Shown here one piece after another: positions 13,201-42,900 of a stretch of DNA of 64,000 nucleotides (the stretch's first letter is position 1; the number at the start of each line of letters is the position of its first letter). Both the position numbers and the translations under genes were made by a program. Under the pieces are notes generated by a model, which worked only from the letters and a program-made list of their open reading frames with translations, had not been told where the DNA came from and did no database searches. The stretch is taken from NCBI RefSeq assembly GCF_004027225.2, contig NC_044290.2, positions 3,364,906-3,428,905 on the forward strand. Direction: 5' to 3'. The stretch is from Strigops habroptila. Its lineage: Eukaryota > Chordata > Aves > Psittaciformes > Psittacidae.

Positions 13201-15945
13201 AGCTCCAGTCTTGGCGATGCACGTGCTGCTTTGATGCATGTGTCTGTTACTGTGTCATACCACAAATGACAGGTTTTCTGCCTGGGCTGTGCTGGTCTGT
13301 GGTGTGGTGAGACCTTTCAGTGTCCTATAGTCTCACCCTGCCTCCTCTGCAGTGTGAGAGAACCATTTGCCACATGTGGAAGAGACAGCTCTGCTTAAAT
13401 CAAACTGCATATTTTTATGTGGCTACGGTTTACTATGATCACTTTTTCTTCAAACAAAGCTGCGCTGTGAAATGATGCATTACAAGAACATTTTGGCAAT
13501 GGTACATGAAGAAATAAACCCAGCCTAATTTAAGAGCCCAATAAAATTGACTGTGAACAGTTTTCAGTCCTCTGTGTGCATGTTCTTTAGGGAGAAAGAA
13601 TCCTGTGTCACTGTTAATCTCTTTGAAACCGTCAAGTGTTTTGTTGCTGTAAGTGTGGAGCTTGCCAACTTTTGGCAGATAATTATTTTGTTCTCTTCCA
13701 AATCTGACCACATTGCATTCACTCTTCCCATTCAGAACAACACATTCTTCTTAGGCTTTTTTTCCCTCACAGTTCAGTAAACACTTATGAGCAGGTAAGG
13801 TATTTTGCAAGTGTTCACGGGGCAAATGGGAAGCATTTTGAGAACTGAGAAATGCATCAACGTGTACAGTGAAGGAGATTTACAAAGGCTTGGCATTGAG
13901 AAGGCCACTCGGATGGGGAAGATTAATCGTGATCCAAAAGTAAAAAGCCTTTGAAAATAGTGAGAAAAAGGTTATCTACTTTGCCTTCTGTCCCGTCTGT
14001 AAAATAATTGAGGTGACATAAAGTCCTCAAATAGAACAGAAGTATTCGGTGAAGCAGTCTTAAACCAGAAGTACCTCTCAATTCTGCTGCTGGAAATCTT
14101 TTCTTTCTGACTTAGTACAACATTTAACCACAGTCAATATAGTTAAAATAAGGATTAAATTTAGAAAGAATGCTGACACTTAGTGAGGGAGAGGGCTGAG
14201 CTGTTCTTAACTGTAAAATGTCCAGCCTTCTGTCCAGAACAAGAACCTCATCAAAAGAGTAAGAAACTTCTTATACCATATTAATAGGACCTATCCTCCC
14301 TCTTTCTTGGAGCTGTGGAATGCTTTTCCCCAGTGCTTGCTGTTGTGTTCTGGCACTAATGCTCTGTCACTTCTATTGTGCACACACATCTCTGACCCGA
14401 GGAATTATTTCTGTTCTTAATTTAACCAAAACCAGCTGTGCACAGATACAAAGCCTGACAAAAGGAGCATGTGTGCTCGCTCACTCATGGGTTGTACTTC
14501 TAGTATGGTACAGAGGAGCTTTATGAACTCGGGATGATCATGCTGCAAAAATGGTTTACAGATATGCACAAGGGGGGAAAAAAGCTGGTACTGTTTGAGT
14601 GCTTTGCACCACTGTCCCCATAGTAACACTGCATTCCAATTCTGTTTTATACTGGTAACAAACTATTTTAATTCTTATAAAGGCAGAATCAAGAGACCTT
14701 TTCTTTTCTAGTGCCACCAGCGCATACTTTCTGCAGCTGCTGCTTGTTTTCTTCCACACCCTTTCCCTGTTGGTGCTGTTCCTGTGCTGCAACCCAGCTG
14801 TATTCAGAGGAGTTAAAATCATCTAAAAGGCCAGAGTGGATGTTTTAGCTCTGTTAAAGCATTGTTTCATGTTCTTCTTGCAGATTTATGTTACTGATGT
14901 TTTCTTCTACACTGGGACACCTTGCAAATCCTGCCTTTTCTCCAAAGCCAGCTAGGTTCTGATAATAGCAAAAATGAAAGACTTCAGAATGTGGGAAGAA
15001 GGCTTAAGAATTAGTTTCTTTACTGCTACCCCATGAGGAAAAACAGCCAAAGAAGTGGAAGTACACTAGTGACTACAAAAGAAAAGGAAAAAAAATAGCA
15101 GTTATGTTGTGTTCTCCAGACACAGTGGTTCTAAAACTAGAATTCAATGAGTTTACTAATGGGGATAACTCCCCTTTTCCTCTTACCTGTTTTACCGATC
15201 CCAGATTCTTAACTATCATTTCTGAGTGTGTCTGATTTAATACCATCTTCTCTTTTATTTAAAGAGATTAACTTGAGTTACATGATTGTATTCATTAACC
15301 AGAATCAAAGCTATTGCTAGCTTGGCAATTATTTGCATTATTGCAAAGAGTTTAAATTGTAAGTATGAAATGGCCTCATTGTGTTGGAAAGACTGTATGT
15401 TGTGGGACAGAATTGCAAGCTTAGCGAAGTGCGTAGTGAAATCGTTATGAATACTCTGTGCACAGGGAGCTTGAGAGCTTTGTTAGCTTAAGAAATAAGT
15501 TTGGAAAAGTTCTTATTAGACCTTTGGGAGCCATATGGAAAATCCTCCAGACAGCCTGGTGAAACACTGATAATTAGCATGGGTTTTAATCCAACACAGA
15601 ATTGTTTTGTCTTGTAGTATTTTAGAACTAGAGGGTCTTATTGGGGGCTTGTCATTGTACATAATGAACAATTTCCTTTTTGGAGGGAGGGGAGAAATTG
15701 GGCATTTTGGGTGTTTTAAAAATTGCTTGATCTGGAAAAGGCTGTATGAGGAGCATATTAATGAATGGATTGTTTGGAATGCCACCGTGACTTTATCATG
15801 TGGACTCCAAGATAGTTCTGTCCCTTCTACTAAAGGTATGAAGGGCATTGTGCCTCCAAGTGCTGGTGATGTCAGTGAAGGGACCCTCAGCACACTCTCA
15901 GGAATTGTGATGATAGTTTGTTTTCTTCTCTTTCCATCTCTCTAG

Positions 15946-31531
<15,586 letters not shown>

Positions 31532-33591
31532 TGCCACAACAGATGAAAAGCAAATGGATGAGATGGCTGGACCCTCGCCTGTGGCAGCTGACTGCAATAC
31601 ACCATATTCAACTGGCAATTGCGCAAAAAAACCCCCACCCCCTAAAGCCTTTTATAGATAGTAAAGTAGCTGTTTGAATTTTAAACTCAGTGGTTTTGGT
31701 CTTTGTTAGTTCCAACAGCTAGTCTCTTAAGTTTAACCCTTTTTCCTAACTCAGCCATAATACTTTTGCAAGTATGCTTGCACAAATCCTAACTCTGAAC
31801 ACAAGGGCTCTCACTGAAAGGAAGAATAACCAGTGCATCAGTTAAGAATAATTTTTAACTGTGTAAATGTTTAAAAAAGAAAAAACCCTACCAAAAATGC
31901 TCTGTAGTGCATTAGAGATCAACTGCAAGTCTCCTGTCAGGACATTGCTTGCCATCTTAAGAAATCCCCTGTGGTCTTCCAGTGCTGCAAACTGTTCTCC
32001 CATTGCCACCAAGTGATGTCCGAGACAAAGAAAAGCAGTTGCTGGATACTTGACTTTGTGAGTCCGTTTTTTTCAAAGCATGGCCACAGAGCTGTGGCCA
32101 GGCTGTAAACACTAATACCTTTTGTATGAGCACAATTTTGGGGAATCTTGAGCTCTGGGTCTTGATGGGTTAAAGCAATTCATACTTTCCTTGGGTTTGT
32201 GCTTGAAGCACTGTGGAGAGAGAGGCAGAGAGCAGGCTCTCCCTCACTGTGTCACGCTGGGCTGATCCTGATTTGTTCCCAGCTCGGTGCTGGAGCTTCA
32301 CTCCACTTCCTTAGTATACTCCACGTGAATTGATTTTACTGAGACTCTGTTGTTATCCAGAATTTATGCAAAGCTTAAGCTTGCTTCTTAAATCAGTCCA
32401 AAGGAGGTATGGCTTACATCCTTCCTGTCCACTTTCCAATCCTTCTAGCCTCCCATCCTTCCCTGTGCATGTTAGAAATAGGGGCTTGAGTTCTGAGCAG
32501 CAGAAGCTTTGCCATAGGCAGGGAGCACAGCGATCTTCACTCTGAGTGATGCAGCAGGAGGTGCTCTAAGCAGTGCCTGCTCAACCATTTTCACTGCCAG
32601 AGGGGAATTGCCATTTTCAGTTTTGTCCCCATTCTACCCAGGCCCAAGCAATCCTACTTGAGCTCTTTTTGTTAGTCTGTTCAGGTATCCTTCCACTTCG
32701 AGCCCTCTCTCCCACACACAGCAAAAGGCACAAAAGCCTGAAGAGCTGAGCGAAGAGCTGTCATTAGACAACTACAGAGCATACGTGGCAGTGAGGCAGA
32801 GAAGATTTCAGTCTGAAATGCAGCAGGATTTGCATAAGTTAGACCCTGCTTAGTCTTTCCTCACCCTTTTAGAGCTAAACTATCCATCCAGGCAAAAGGA
32901 GCTACTGTCGTGGCTGCAGTCCCTGATAGGAAGCCGGAGAGGCGCTCTCAAATCTTGAGGAGGCAGCATTAAGTGGTGGCTAAGTGGTAGAGGAGCTTGT
33001 GGAGGTGTTGCACTTTCAGAGCAGAACTTGCTTAAGATACTGGATGCCCTGCCTGAGGAAAGCTGGTTCTGAACTCAGTATAAACCTTGTTTTATGACTG
33101 CAAAGTTTCTGAGAAGCCGGTGACTAACCTCTGAGAGCACCTCTCCTGTGGACCAATTCTGGCTGTGGCTGACATGCAAGTGTTTTAATAACAGGTTTAG
33201 AGGTGCTGAGAGGCCAGTCTCCTTAAAGTGAACCAAACTCAGCTATTTTGGGCTTAGAAATTGAAGATGGAGATTAAACTGTTACTTAGGCTGCCATAAG
33301 TGTGCTGTTGTGTGAGACAAGCCACCACTTTGGTGTCAAGCACCCCTCCAGCCAGTGCCTGCAGAGCAGGCAACCGTGAGTTGTGGCTTCTGGGCTGCTC
33401 ATACGAGCTGTCTGCCTAGGAGGAACCTGAAGAGGTGCCTTGATTCTTGCCATGCAGGAACCAGTATTCCCAGGCACAGGAAAGCCAGCACAGCAGGAGG
33501 CACAGGGAGGTTAATTAACTTAATGACACTCATGGCTCTTTGCAAATGCCACTTTCCATTTACTGGGCTGCAAGGGTTGAAGATGGTCCCG

Positions 33592-33628
33592 TTTCTTTCT
33601 TTCTTTCTCCCTCTCTCTCTCTCTCTCA
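33592..33628 (+). repeat. pyrimidine tract (TTTC)n(TC)n
   Basis: A run of TTTC units passes into TC units within the SEC14L1 3' UTR. It could bind pyrimidine-tract proteins such as PTB in the mRNA, which is inference only. Confidence 0.9.
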
Positions 33629-34126
33629 GATGGCGATTTTGCTGACAACTGTAAAGAAACTGCTTCCTTCAACACTCCACATCTGTCCAGAGGTGTCTGG
33701 CTTTGTAGACCTTTTTGAGTTGCAGTCACTTTTCAAGTCTGAAGATCTAGATTTTGTTTTGCACTTGAGCTGGCTCAAAAGTGGCACTTTGGGGTTTTCC
33801 TGCTGTTCATCTTAACATCTTTTAGAGCTCAAAGCACATGACAGCACAAACAGCTGGGGAGATAAAATTCCACAAAAACAATAGTTCATTCTCCTCTAAG
33901 CAAAGTGCTGTGGCAATATGACTTGATTGCTGCAGTCTAATTAATTTCCCATACCCTGGTCTGTGTGATATTACTGCTCTTCCTCCTTCTCCCCACCAAT
34001 GACTCTTCTGTTGGCTCTTTTCCCCTCTGTTGGCATCAGTGTCCCCTCTGCACTCTCCTGTCTGTACTCATGAACTGCATATCAAATCCTGTAAATGTTT
34101 TGTATACATAATACCTCATTCTTGGT

Positions 34127-34175
34127 AATAAAATACAGATAGTCTTTAAAAGATTTTTTTATCGTTATCAATAAA
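34127..34175 (+). terminator. SEC14L1 polyadenylation signals
   Basis: There are two AATAAA hexamers, 34127-34132 and 34170-34175. The second is closer to the A-run that may mark cleavage. Confidence 0.7.
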
Positions 34176-34195
34176 TGTGAACTGTTTGGAGAAAA

Positions 34196-34989
34196 AAAAA
34201 GGGTCAACTTCTTTTTCATCCATCTGATGCAGAGCTTCCAGGTTATTTAATGTGCTGAATTTGAGTCTGCCAGAGCTGCTTTGGGGCAGTGCTGTTACGG
34301 GACCACTGAGGAGAAGCTTCAGCAAAGCTCTCTGTCTTGAGGAGTAGAAACCTGAGCTGGTACTGGTACAAGGAATATGGTTTTAGAAGGAAAACGGCCT
34401 CTGCTGGTCACTTCCTTGTCACATAACAAAATCCTTGTCTTCCCCACAGCGCATGGGATGTTTTACTAGTCTGTGAATGCACAACAGGAACAAAACGCTG
34501 TGCTGAAAAGGTCTTCAGGTGGCCCCAAAAAGAAAATGGCTGTTTGCATGGATGATATAATGACTTGCTGGTTGCAGCAGCAGCCATTGTGGTGTGTATT
34601 GTGTGTATTACCTGAAAGGCTTGCATTGGCCAGCTTAGCACAGCCAGGGTACAGGTAAACGTCTCTGTTACCCCTCTGCAGCCTGAACCAGCCAGTGCAA
34701 TAACTGTTTTCTTTTTCCACCAACTTATTTCTTTAGAAGTGGCCCTGTCACGTGCTTTCTGGTGGAATCAGGAGCTGCCTGCATCCCTAGGCTGAGCACG
34801 TGCTGTCTTGGGAAAACCTGAGTGGTCTTAGCACAGGCACAGCTAGCCAAGCCATAGAACTGCTGGTAAATCCTGGTCTTTCCAGCCAGGCTGAGCTCCA
34901 CAGGCCCTGCCTTGCTGGAGTGATGAAAAGCTCTCCCTGACCCAGCTTCAGTGTGCGCTTGAGCCCAGAACCACCCCCCCTGTGCTGGG
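34196..34989. other. intergenic DNA downstream of SEC14L1
   Basis: No gene seen. GC content rises here from the AT-rich SEC14L1 gene to the GC-rich block that follows. Confidence 0.7.
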
Positions 34990-35571
34990 CTGCACCCCCA
35001 GAGTGCGAGCAGCAGGACAGGGAGGGGATCCTGCCCCTCTGCTGCGCTCTGGGGAGACCCCCCCTGCAGTCCTGATCCAGCTCTGGGGCAACAGCACAAG
35101 AGGGACGTGGAGCTGCTGGAGCGAGGCCAGAGGAGGCCCCGGAGCTGCTGCGAGGGCTGGAGCAGCTCTGCTCTGGAGCCAGGCTGAGAGAGCTGGGCTG
35201 GGGCAGCCCGGAGAAGAGAAGGCTCCTGAAGGGGAGACCTTAGAGCAGCTCCAGTGCCTAAAGGGGCTCCAGGAAACCTGGAGAGGGGCTTTGGACAAGG
35301 GCCTGTAGGGACAGGACAAGGGGAATGGCTTTAACCTGCCAGAGGGGAGATTGAGATGAGCTCTTAGGCAGAAGCTCTTCCCTGTGAGGGTGCTGAGGCG
35401 CTGGCATAGGGTGCCCAGAGAAGCTGTGGCTGCCCCATCCCTGGCAGTGTTCAAGGCCAGGTTGGACACAGGGGCTTGGAGCAACCTGCTCTAGTGAAAG
35501 GTGTCCCTGCCCATGGGAGGAGGTTGGAGCTGGATGAGCCTTAAAGTCCCCCCAGCCCAAACCATTCTATG
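34990..35571 (+). mobile_element. CR1 LINE, 5'-truncated copy, longest in window
   Basis: About 580 bp of CR1, running from GGGGAGACCCC...GTCCTGATCCAGCTC-like sequence through GGCTGAGAGAGCTGGG and GGTGCCCAGAGAAGCTGTGG to the tail CCATTCTATGG. The long minus-strand open frames over it (34948-35484 and others) are antisense readings of the repeat. Confidence 0.95.
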
Positions 35572-36713
35572 GTGCTTGGTGAGAGCTGCTCTGTTCCCGG
35601 GTGCAGCATGGGCTTGGTAAGAGGATGACTCTTTAAAGGTGAGCCTTTAACCTAAGCAGTTAGTTTGTGGACGCAGCTGCTGTGGATATTAACCATGCTG
35701 CAAAGGTTCTAAAATGACAATCTTTAACTGTGGCCACAGAGGCCTGTCAGCAGGACCAGATGGCTGCCTGACCTACTTCAAGTTTGAACGTGTGGGCAAG
35801 GTTTTTGTGCCAGCCCATAATTATCATGGACCGGCTCACTGGCACTCAGGATGTTACTAAAGACAAAAGCCCTTGAAAAGGCATCACACAAGGAGGTGGC
35901 TTTTGCTGTCTGGCTGTGCTGGGCCCAGGGGGGAAGCTGCCTTCACCAGCCAATGCTCCTCTCTTGAATTGGAACTGGTAATGAGATAAGGTCTGAGGCT
36001 CTTCGTTCTGAGCTGAGCAGGTGACAACAGTGCTGGCCAGCGCTGCTGCATCACACAGCTCCCCTGGGGAAGGCATTGCTCTGGTTGAACCCTCTGCTTT
36101 GGTTTTGAGGGGGGTTTGGTGGGTGCCATGGTGCTGAGCTAGGGCGCAAGCTTTGCTAAACCAGTGTCTGGGGGAGCCCAGCTTTGCAGGCAGCCTCTGT
36201 ACCTCCAAATACACCATCCGGCGCTGCTGGGGAGTTAAGGCACAAACCCCACCAGCCCAAGCCCAGCATATAAAAGGGTTTAAAGGTTGGACTTGCTCCT
36301 AAAGTTTCCAACCGAGTTGATTCTACTATTCTACAAAACCCAGGAACCGCGGGCAAAGGGCTGGGGCGATGGATGGGGGTCCGGGGCCGTGCTGCTGCCC
36401 CAGGGGACAGGGCACTGGAGGTGCCTGCAGCACAGCCTGTCCCAGAGGAACCCCACTAGATGGTGCCAGCAGCTCACGTATGGTCACGGCCACCCTGCCG
36501 TGTCCCACTCATGTCCCTACTGCCAGGATGCGGTGTGGGGCTGGGGCTGTCCTGAGCCCCCTCGGGCTCTGCTGTCTCACCATCCGGAGCGCCGGTCCAT
36601 ACTGGGGGACCCCAGGGCAGCAGGACTGGTCATCGCCCACCGCCATGGACAGATCCTCACCCTGTGCCCTGCACAAGCCCCAAACCACCCTGCCCCCGAC
36701 GAGAGGATGCTCG

Positions 36714-36945
36714 GCTGTCCTTCGAGCATCAGCTTGTCTTTTGTTTTGCTCTCCTGATATTTGGAATCTTCCGAAACAGTCATTATCTCACAGGGGTCAT
36801 GAGAAAGTTAATCAATATTGGAGAAACCCCATTGGAGCTGGTGGGAGAAATCCTGTAGAAGGGAAAAAACACTCTGCTCATTGCTGTGGCCTCAGTAAGA
36901 ATTAGCTCATGAGCCGTAACCAAACAGTTCAGATTAATTATGTGC
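36714..36945. promoter_or_regulatory. candidate conserved regulatory element (AT-rich island)
   Basis: An AT-rich stretch inside GC-rich DNA contains GTTAATCAATATTG at 36807-36820 and AGATTAATTATG at 36931-36942, both homeodomain-type motifs. Conservation cannot be tested here, so this is only a candidate. Confidence 0.2.
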
Positions 36946-39900
36946 AGGACACCCCCAGGGAAAGGGAGGTGAAAGAGGAGGAACAGCACGGTTAGTAAGA
37001 TGGGAGCTGAAAATACATCATTGCTCCTCACAAGAGCATCTTAAACCGACCCAGGGTGGGTATCAGCCAGGGCCATCACACTGTGTTTGTAGTAAAACAT
37101 GGTGTCCCTCTCACCCCATGGGACTGTAGGTGTGAGCACCGATACTGGTTCCACTCTGGAGCTTTGGGGGACACAGGGGCCCTGGCAGGAGCCACCATAG
37201 ACCCTCTGCAGCTCTCCAGCGCCACCCAGTCTATCTCCATTAGTGGCCACAAGCTGAAAAGGGCAGGAACAAGGTAAATGCATAAAATCCCTCTTCTGAG
37301 TCTGCCTGTGCTTGTGGGCATTCACCCCCAAAGACATTTGCAGGGCAGGACTTGCTCCTCTCCCCATAGCTGGCACCAGCACTGCGAGGTCCTGCCCAGG
37401 GGCTTTACCAGGTCACTGCATCCCCCTTTGGAGCTTTTGCTATTTCCTCCAGCCACGGGAGAGGACAAACAGCTCCGGCTGCCCCGATCACGGCCCCTCG
37501 TGAACCCATCTGCGGCTGCAGAGGCCACGGGTCTGTAAATACAGCTGATAATTGCTCCTGCTCCAGCGGATTTCCCTGAAATCCCTCCCTGTCGCTGATG
37601 GATGTTTCATAACAGCTCCCAGAAACCTTCTCCCATCACAGACTGTGCCAGCAGAGCATCGCGGGGCTCACTTTTGTCCCAGGTGCGTGGTGCAGCCCCT
37701 GCCCTGCTGCTCCTGCCCTCCTAAAGCTGCCAGCTCACTGCCACAGGGGGTAAGGGCTGCCCAGGACAAGGTTTCTAGGCTGAGCTGTGGCGATGCCATG
37801 TGGCCACCAGCATCAGCCCTACCCCATCCTGCCCACCCTGGACTCAACGCCCTGTGTGGAGCCAACACAGCTTGATTGGGCTGGCCCTGCAGGGCCACAG
37901 CACCCATCAGCATCCAGACCAGAGCCAAGCAAAGCAGCCAGAGCATATTTTTCTTACTGGACATGGGTGACTTCAGGATGCAAGCTCCTGGGGCAGCTTT
38001 GGCCTTAGAGAGAGGCCAGCTGGAGATGGAGTCTCTGCAGGGAAAATCCTCCACAGGGTTTTTGCTAACAGACCCTGTTTTCCTGGGCGAGGGAAGGCCT
38101 TGTCTCTCCATCAGCCTCTCCGTACCATCTGCGTCCTCCTCCCCAGAGCTCAGGGTTTGGGCTCTGCAGAACTCGCTGGTGCTGGCTTGCCTGCAGTAGC
38201 TGCAGGAGCAATTGTGTGGCCCATTCTCTGTTAGGGCATGTTAGGGGCCAGCTCTCTGTCGAGATCGGCCGGGAGATGGGTCATCAGCAACCCCAGACAA
38301 CCAGCAGCCCTAAACTAAGGAGGAAACAGCAGGCTAGGAAACCACGTAAGGGAGACCATTGGGGATGAAGAGAAAGACAATGGGCAACTGAAATGTCATC
38401 TGGCACAACCTCCCCCAGGAGACCATGGGGACCCCTGGGCAGGCAGGGATGGATGGGATGGAGCAGACAGGCCCTTAGGGCTCTGAGTCAGGCCACCAAC
38501 GTCAAGCTGCCAGCTCCTGCAACGCTGGAGCCCTGAGAGCCCCCATGGCGGATGGGAGATGCTGCTGGGATCAGTGCTCACTGGAAGAGGTTTTGGGAAA
38601 GACGCTGCAAGCAGGGACCTGGGAGCTGCAACCCAGCAGGGGAAGGTAGAGCAAAGCACAGAGCTGCTGCTGCCCTCATCCCACAAGGTGCAGGCTCCTG
38701 GTTCAGGGAGGGCAAAGTCACAAATGTCAGCTGGTCTGCAGCTCCGTGGCAAGCGCTGCCCAAATAAAAGCTGTTTTCAGCCCTGGAGCAAGTGCTGGGC
38801 TGAGGGCAGAGGGACACCGGGGCTGAACAAGTGCCAGGCTGCAGCAGGGTGCTCAGTAGCAAGTTTAAAGCCCCTGACAATGGGAGTGCTTCTCCTCACC
38901 TCTTTACAAGAAGGTTTGTAGGGACGTTTCTCAATGCCTTCTAAACTGCAGGCTCAGGCACCATCAGCCCTCCCTGTTCAGAGCAGTCCTCGCCAGTCCC
39001 CCCCTCAAGCTCCCAAGCTGTGCTGGGTGGGAGAGGAAAGAAGCCAAGCCTGCAAGCATCAGCTCCGCACAGTGCCTGCATCGTGTCTCATATGGAAAAA
39101 TAAATATGAGGTGGGGAGAAAAAGAAAGGGACTGGGCTTTACAAGCCAAGTTTATAAGCCAGGATGGAGCAGGCAGCAGCTCCAAGTGCCTAGAAGCTGT
39201 TGGGAGGACATCCCCGCAGCCCATCCTCAGCATAGGGTTTTACCCTCCCTTTGCTCAGCACCATGGCTTTGCAAACACGATTTCCTTTTGCAAACACTAT
39301 GCACAAACACAGCCATACGTGTGCAACCACACTCATCATCACACAGCCCTGAAAGACCCTTTTACCTGAGCCCACCAGAGCAGATGCCAGCACTTGTCCC
39401 AGGCTCACCAGCACTGGGGCACACATACTGTGCTATCTGGAGCGTGACACAGCAGCAATCCAAGTTTTTGAGGGAGCAGGGCCAGAGAAATGCCAAACAC
39501 ATCTGGCTGTATCTGGTCGCCCCGCACCACTGGCGCTGGTCATGTGAATCTGGGACAAGCCCTTGCCTTTGTTTTCTCCTGTTTGGGCATCACGAGTGTC
39601 CTGGGCTTTGTAGGACAGCAGCTCGGGAACAGTAACTCACCGTAGGGTTATTTTGTCTTCATGCTAAACTCTTCCCCGAGATGTCAGCTGCCAGAACGTG
39701 TCATTTCTGCTTCACAGTTCTCCCTTAGCATTCTGTGGACGTGACAGAGTGACAAGAAACAGCATCCTTGAAGGAAGGGCTCAATCTGGATGGTTCTTCT
39801 CTAACAAGCAAGTGTGGCTGGGCTGAGCTGGTCACTTGGGGTGACTCTGACGGGGCCAGACATGTCCATGGAGGTGGCTGTGGTGGTGGGGACATGCTGT

Positions 39901-42900
39901 GAGAAGCAGCCTCATTCACTGGAGGTGCTCCTGAGTCCAAAGGCAAGACACAGGCCGTTATGCCTCTGCCAAGTGTGGTGGGATGCTGCCTGCCCACCCC
40001 TGGGTTCTCTCATCGCGCTGGGAAATGGGAGGTTACTGGAGCTAACTGGGTTGCTGCTCTCCCTGCACTGGGCAGGCAGGAATGGCAGAGCTGGCAGGGC
40101 TTTTGGGAATGAGATGGTGGGGGGGTTCTGCCTGCGGTGGCTGCAGGTACATGTGCTCATGGGCTCCTTCTCCCCATCCATACTGGGCAGATGCTTCACC
40201 AGTGTGAGCCTGCCTACAGAGAGCTGCAGCCCTCACCACAGCCCCTATTGCTCTGGGGCAGGGTGTAGGGCAAGGGCTGGTTAAATAAACACACTTTTGT
40301 CTTACCCCTGAGCTTGCAGCAGCCCAAAGCCCCCTTCCCTGCGCTCAGGCAGGATCAGCCCCAGTCTCACTGCTTTTAAAGAAAGGTTTAAAGTGCAGGT
40401 CAAGAGGATCACTCCCTTCTGGATATCCAGTCCTCTGATAACAGCAAAGGCTTGTGCTCTTGTCAAGCACCACAGGAGGGATGCTGCAGAGCCCAGCCCA
40501 CAAACTGCCCTTGTTCCTGCTTTGCTTCAGAGGCTCAGCTCTAGGCCCCTTGTGCCCCCGCTGGGCTGGCTGGAGAGCAGGGAAGGGATGTGAGTTGGAT
40601 AATTAATTGCACAGATTAACTCGTACTTGTCAGCGGCCACAGTGCAAGTAAGATGGGTCTGAGCACCGAGGTGTCCCCAGGGAGGCCAATGTGCATCTGC
40701 AGGACACCTCAGGCACAGCACTGCACGGCATTCAGGCGCACCTCAGAGGCATTTGGTTGCACTCCTTCCTTTCCCTGCTGGACCTCAGGCTGGAGAAGAC
40801 TCTGTGCAGGGTGAGCAGTGTCCCTGCTGCAGCCCGGGTGGACAGTTGGCAATCTGCAGCTTTTGCACTTTTATTTTCACCTTCCAAGCACGTGAGCAGG
40901 GAACGCAGTGGTGCTTTGCCTTCCTTGACTCAGTTTACCCTGTACAACAAAATCCCACTTCTCTTCCCCATGCAGAGGATTTTAGCAGTCCTTGAGGATG
41001 GAGCCGAGGCACTGGGGCTGTGGATTAAAGGCTGGGACTTTTTTCCTTCCCACGTCCTTGCTGTGAAATGAGGAGGCACTTGGCCAGCATCAGCACCACA
41101 AACCCCATCCATCAGCTCTGATTAAACATGGACAATTGTTTTGAACGTTATTGGAAGGGAAGGAGAGGAACACATGAGCACACACACAGGTCACTGCACA
41201 GGGAAAACAAAGCCACTCGGTTGGTGCAGAAGGTTCTGCCTGCCCCACAGGGTGAGCATGGCCCTGTTTGGGAGATGTAAAGAGGTCGACAGATCCTGGT
41301 GTGATATCAGCATCTCTTCCCAGTGCCACTGGAGTTACACTGGCCTTGATGAGACCTGATTTTGAGCATAAAGCAACTGAACCAGGTATCTTACCACTGC
41401 CAGCTTCTCTCTGCTCCACACTGTTGCTGGAAGAGGCTGATGGAAGTGAAGCGCATGTCATTCCCCGTCTTCAAAGCCATCAAAGAACCACAGAGCTCTG
41501 CTCAAGCGCTCGGGAGCAGCTATGATGCCAGGACATGCCTGGCAGCTGTGCCCCCCAGCCCTGTGGGGAAGAGGAGCCCTGAGACCCTGTCTCACCACCA
41601 GACCCCCAAGTCAGCTCATGCAGTGTCCCCTGCCCTTCACTACCTCTTGCAAATGGGCTTTTGGGGTCTTTGTCTTTTATCCCCAGCACTCCTCCTGGCT
41701 TTGCAGTCTCTGTCCCACTGGTGACAGTCCCCAACCCCTCTGCTCACCCAGTCACCCCATTAACCACCAGGAGAGGGGCCTTTTCTTGGTCTCAGCTGGT
41801 TTACAGTTGGCTAGGAGGTTCTGCAAACCAGACCCATAGCAAGAGTCATTCTTTGGGGTAGGGCAGAGCCCCACCACAGCAGACAGCGAGGGGAAGGTGC
41901 CATTTCACAGCTCCCCAACACCAGTTTGCTTCCTTCAAAATAGAACTTGGGGAAACCAAGAGAGCTCAAGGGCTGGGTGGATGCCAAATCTCAGAGAGCA
42001 ACAAAGGAGCTGGGTATGGAGGAGCTCAGCACAACGGTGGCCCCACGCCGAAGAACGGGATCTGCTGCTGCTGATAGCCACCGACAGGAAATATGTGTTA
42101 GAAATGAGGTGCCCTGACAGGCTGTGGTTGTGCTGCAGCCCCGGGCACTGTCTGCAGAGCCCAGACAGTGGCGGCTCCAGCAGCGCTGTCAGGAGCTCTT
42201 ACAGTGACACCGGCTCCAGGACAGCCGGGGACGGGGATGGCGTGTGGGGAGCAGGAGGAGGTGTTCTCCTCCAAACCCAAGAGAGGCAGAAGAAGAGGTT
42301 TGGGGGGAGCCAGAGCAGGACTGGGGCAGGGAACATGCAGCCCACACTGTGGGACCCGACACATTAAGGGGGAACATCTGCAGAATGAATAAAAACCTCA
42401 TGTTTTTCCCACCTTGTGTTTTGGCTGATCCATTCTTTGCACATGCCCTGGAAAGGAAGGAGCAGTCTGACCATAAAGGTGGCTATAGCAAAAATCAGCC
42501 CAGTTCAGGGACAGCACTGAGGTCACTTTTGCCCTGTGAAATAAAGGTTTATTTTGTTATTTGAGGACAAGTGGTCACTGGGGAAATGGTAGAGGACTGT
42601 GTAGTGAAAGCCCAAGGAGTTAAGGCCATACAGTAAGCAGGGAATGGACTTTCATGGGCAGTGACAGGCAGCATCCCTGGAGGGTGTTTACAGCATGACA
42701 TTTCCATGCACTCTGACAGAAACAACCAAAAAAAGCAGTTGGTTTTCAGGGCGTTGTGTCACGTCTGCCTCTGCACAGGGCATGATGAGAGCACTGCTAG
42801 CACCAGGACACGGTCAGGGGAGGGGAGGCTGCAAGCGCTGCTCAGTGACAGGACCGGAGCCCGGGTGGTGGGGTCTGAGGCACGACATGGCGATGGCTGC

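Larger units (their letters stand above)
1..15945 (+). other. SEC14L1: SEC14L1 upstream intron (partial)
   Basis: AT-rich non-coding DNA ending in a normal acceptor at 15944-15945. The expected preceding exon, which would encode the first ~21 residues, was looked for by its predicted codons and not found, so it probably lies left of the window. Apart from two CR1 copies (6044-6118, 6868-7290) and a 13-bp tandem repeat near 755-810, I see no gene, RNA or recognisable element. The open frames in it are short and lack codon structure. Confidence 0.8.
31532..34195 (+). other. SEC14L1: SEC14L1 3' UTR
   Basis: No coding signal follows the stop. The ~2.66-kb segment ends after AATAAA at 34127-34132 and a second AATAAA at 34170-34175, followed by an A-run near 34191, fitting the long 3' UTR known for mammalian SEC14L1. 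It contains a pure pyrimidine tract at 33592-33628. The exact cleavage point is inferred. Confidence 0.8.

Noticed and set aside
34948-35560. Minus-strand open frames of 178 and 100 codons
   Set aside because: They are antisense readings of a CR1 repeat. Very similar peptides arise from the other CR1 copies at 6868-7290 and 51413-51655.
38934-39635. Plus-strand open frame of 233 codons
   Set aside because: No domain, no repeat of a known family and no splice or poly(A) support; composition is that of random GC-rich sequence.
42380-42400. AATAAA hexamer as the end of an intergenic gene
   Set aside because: No upstream coding exons or consistent frame; isolated AATAAA hexamers are common by chance.
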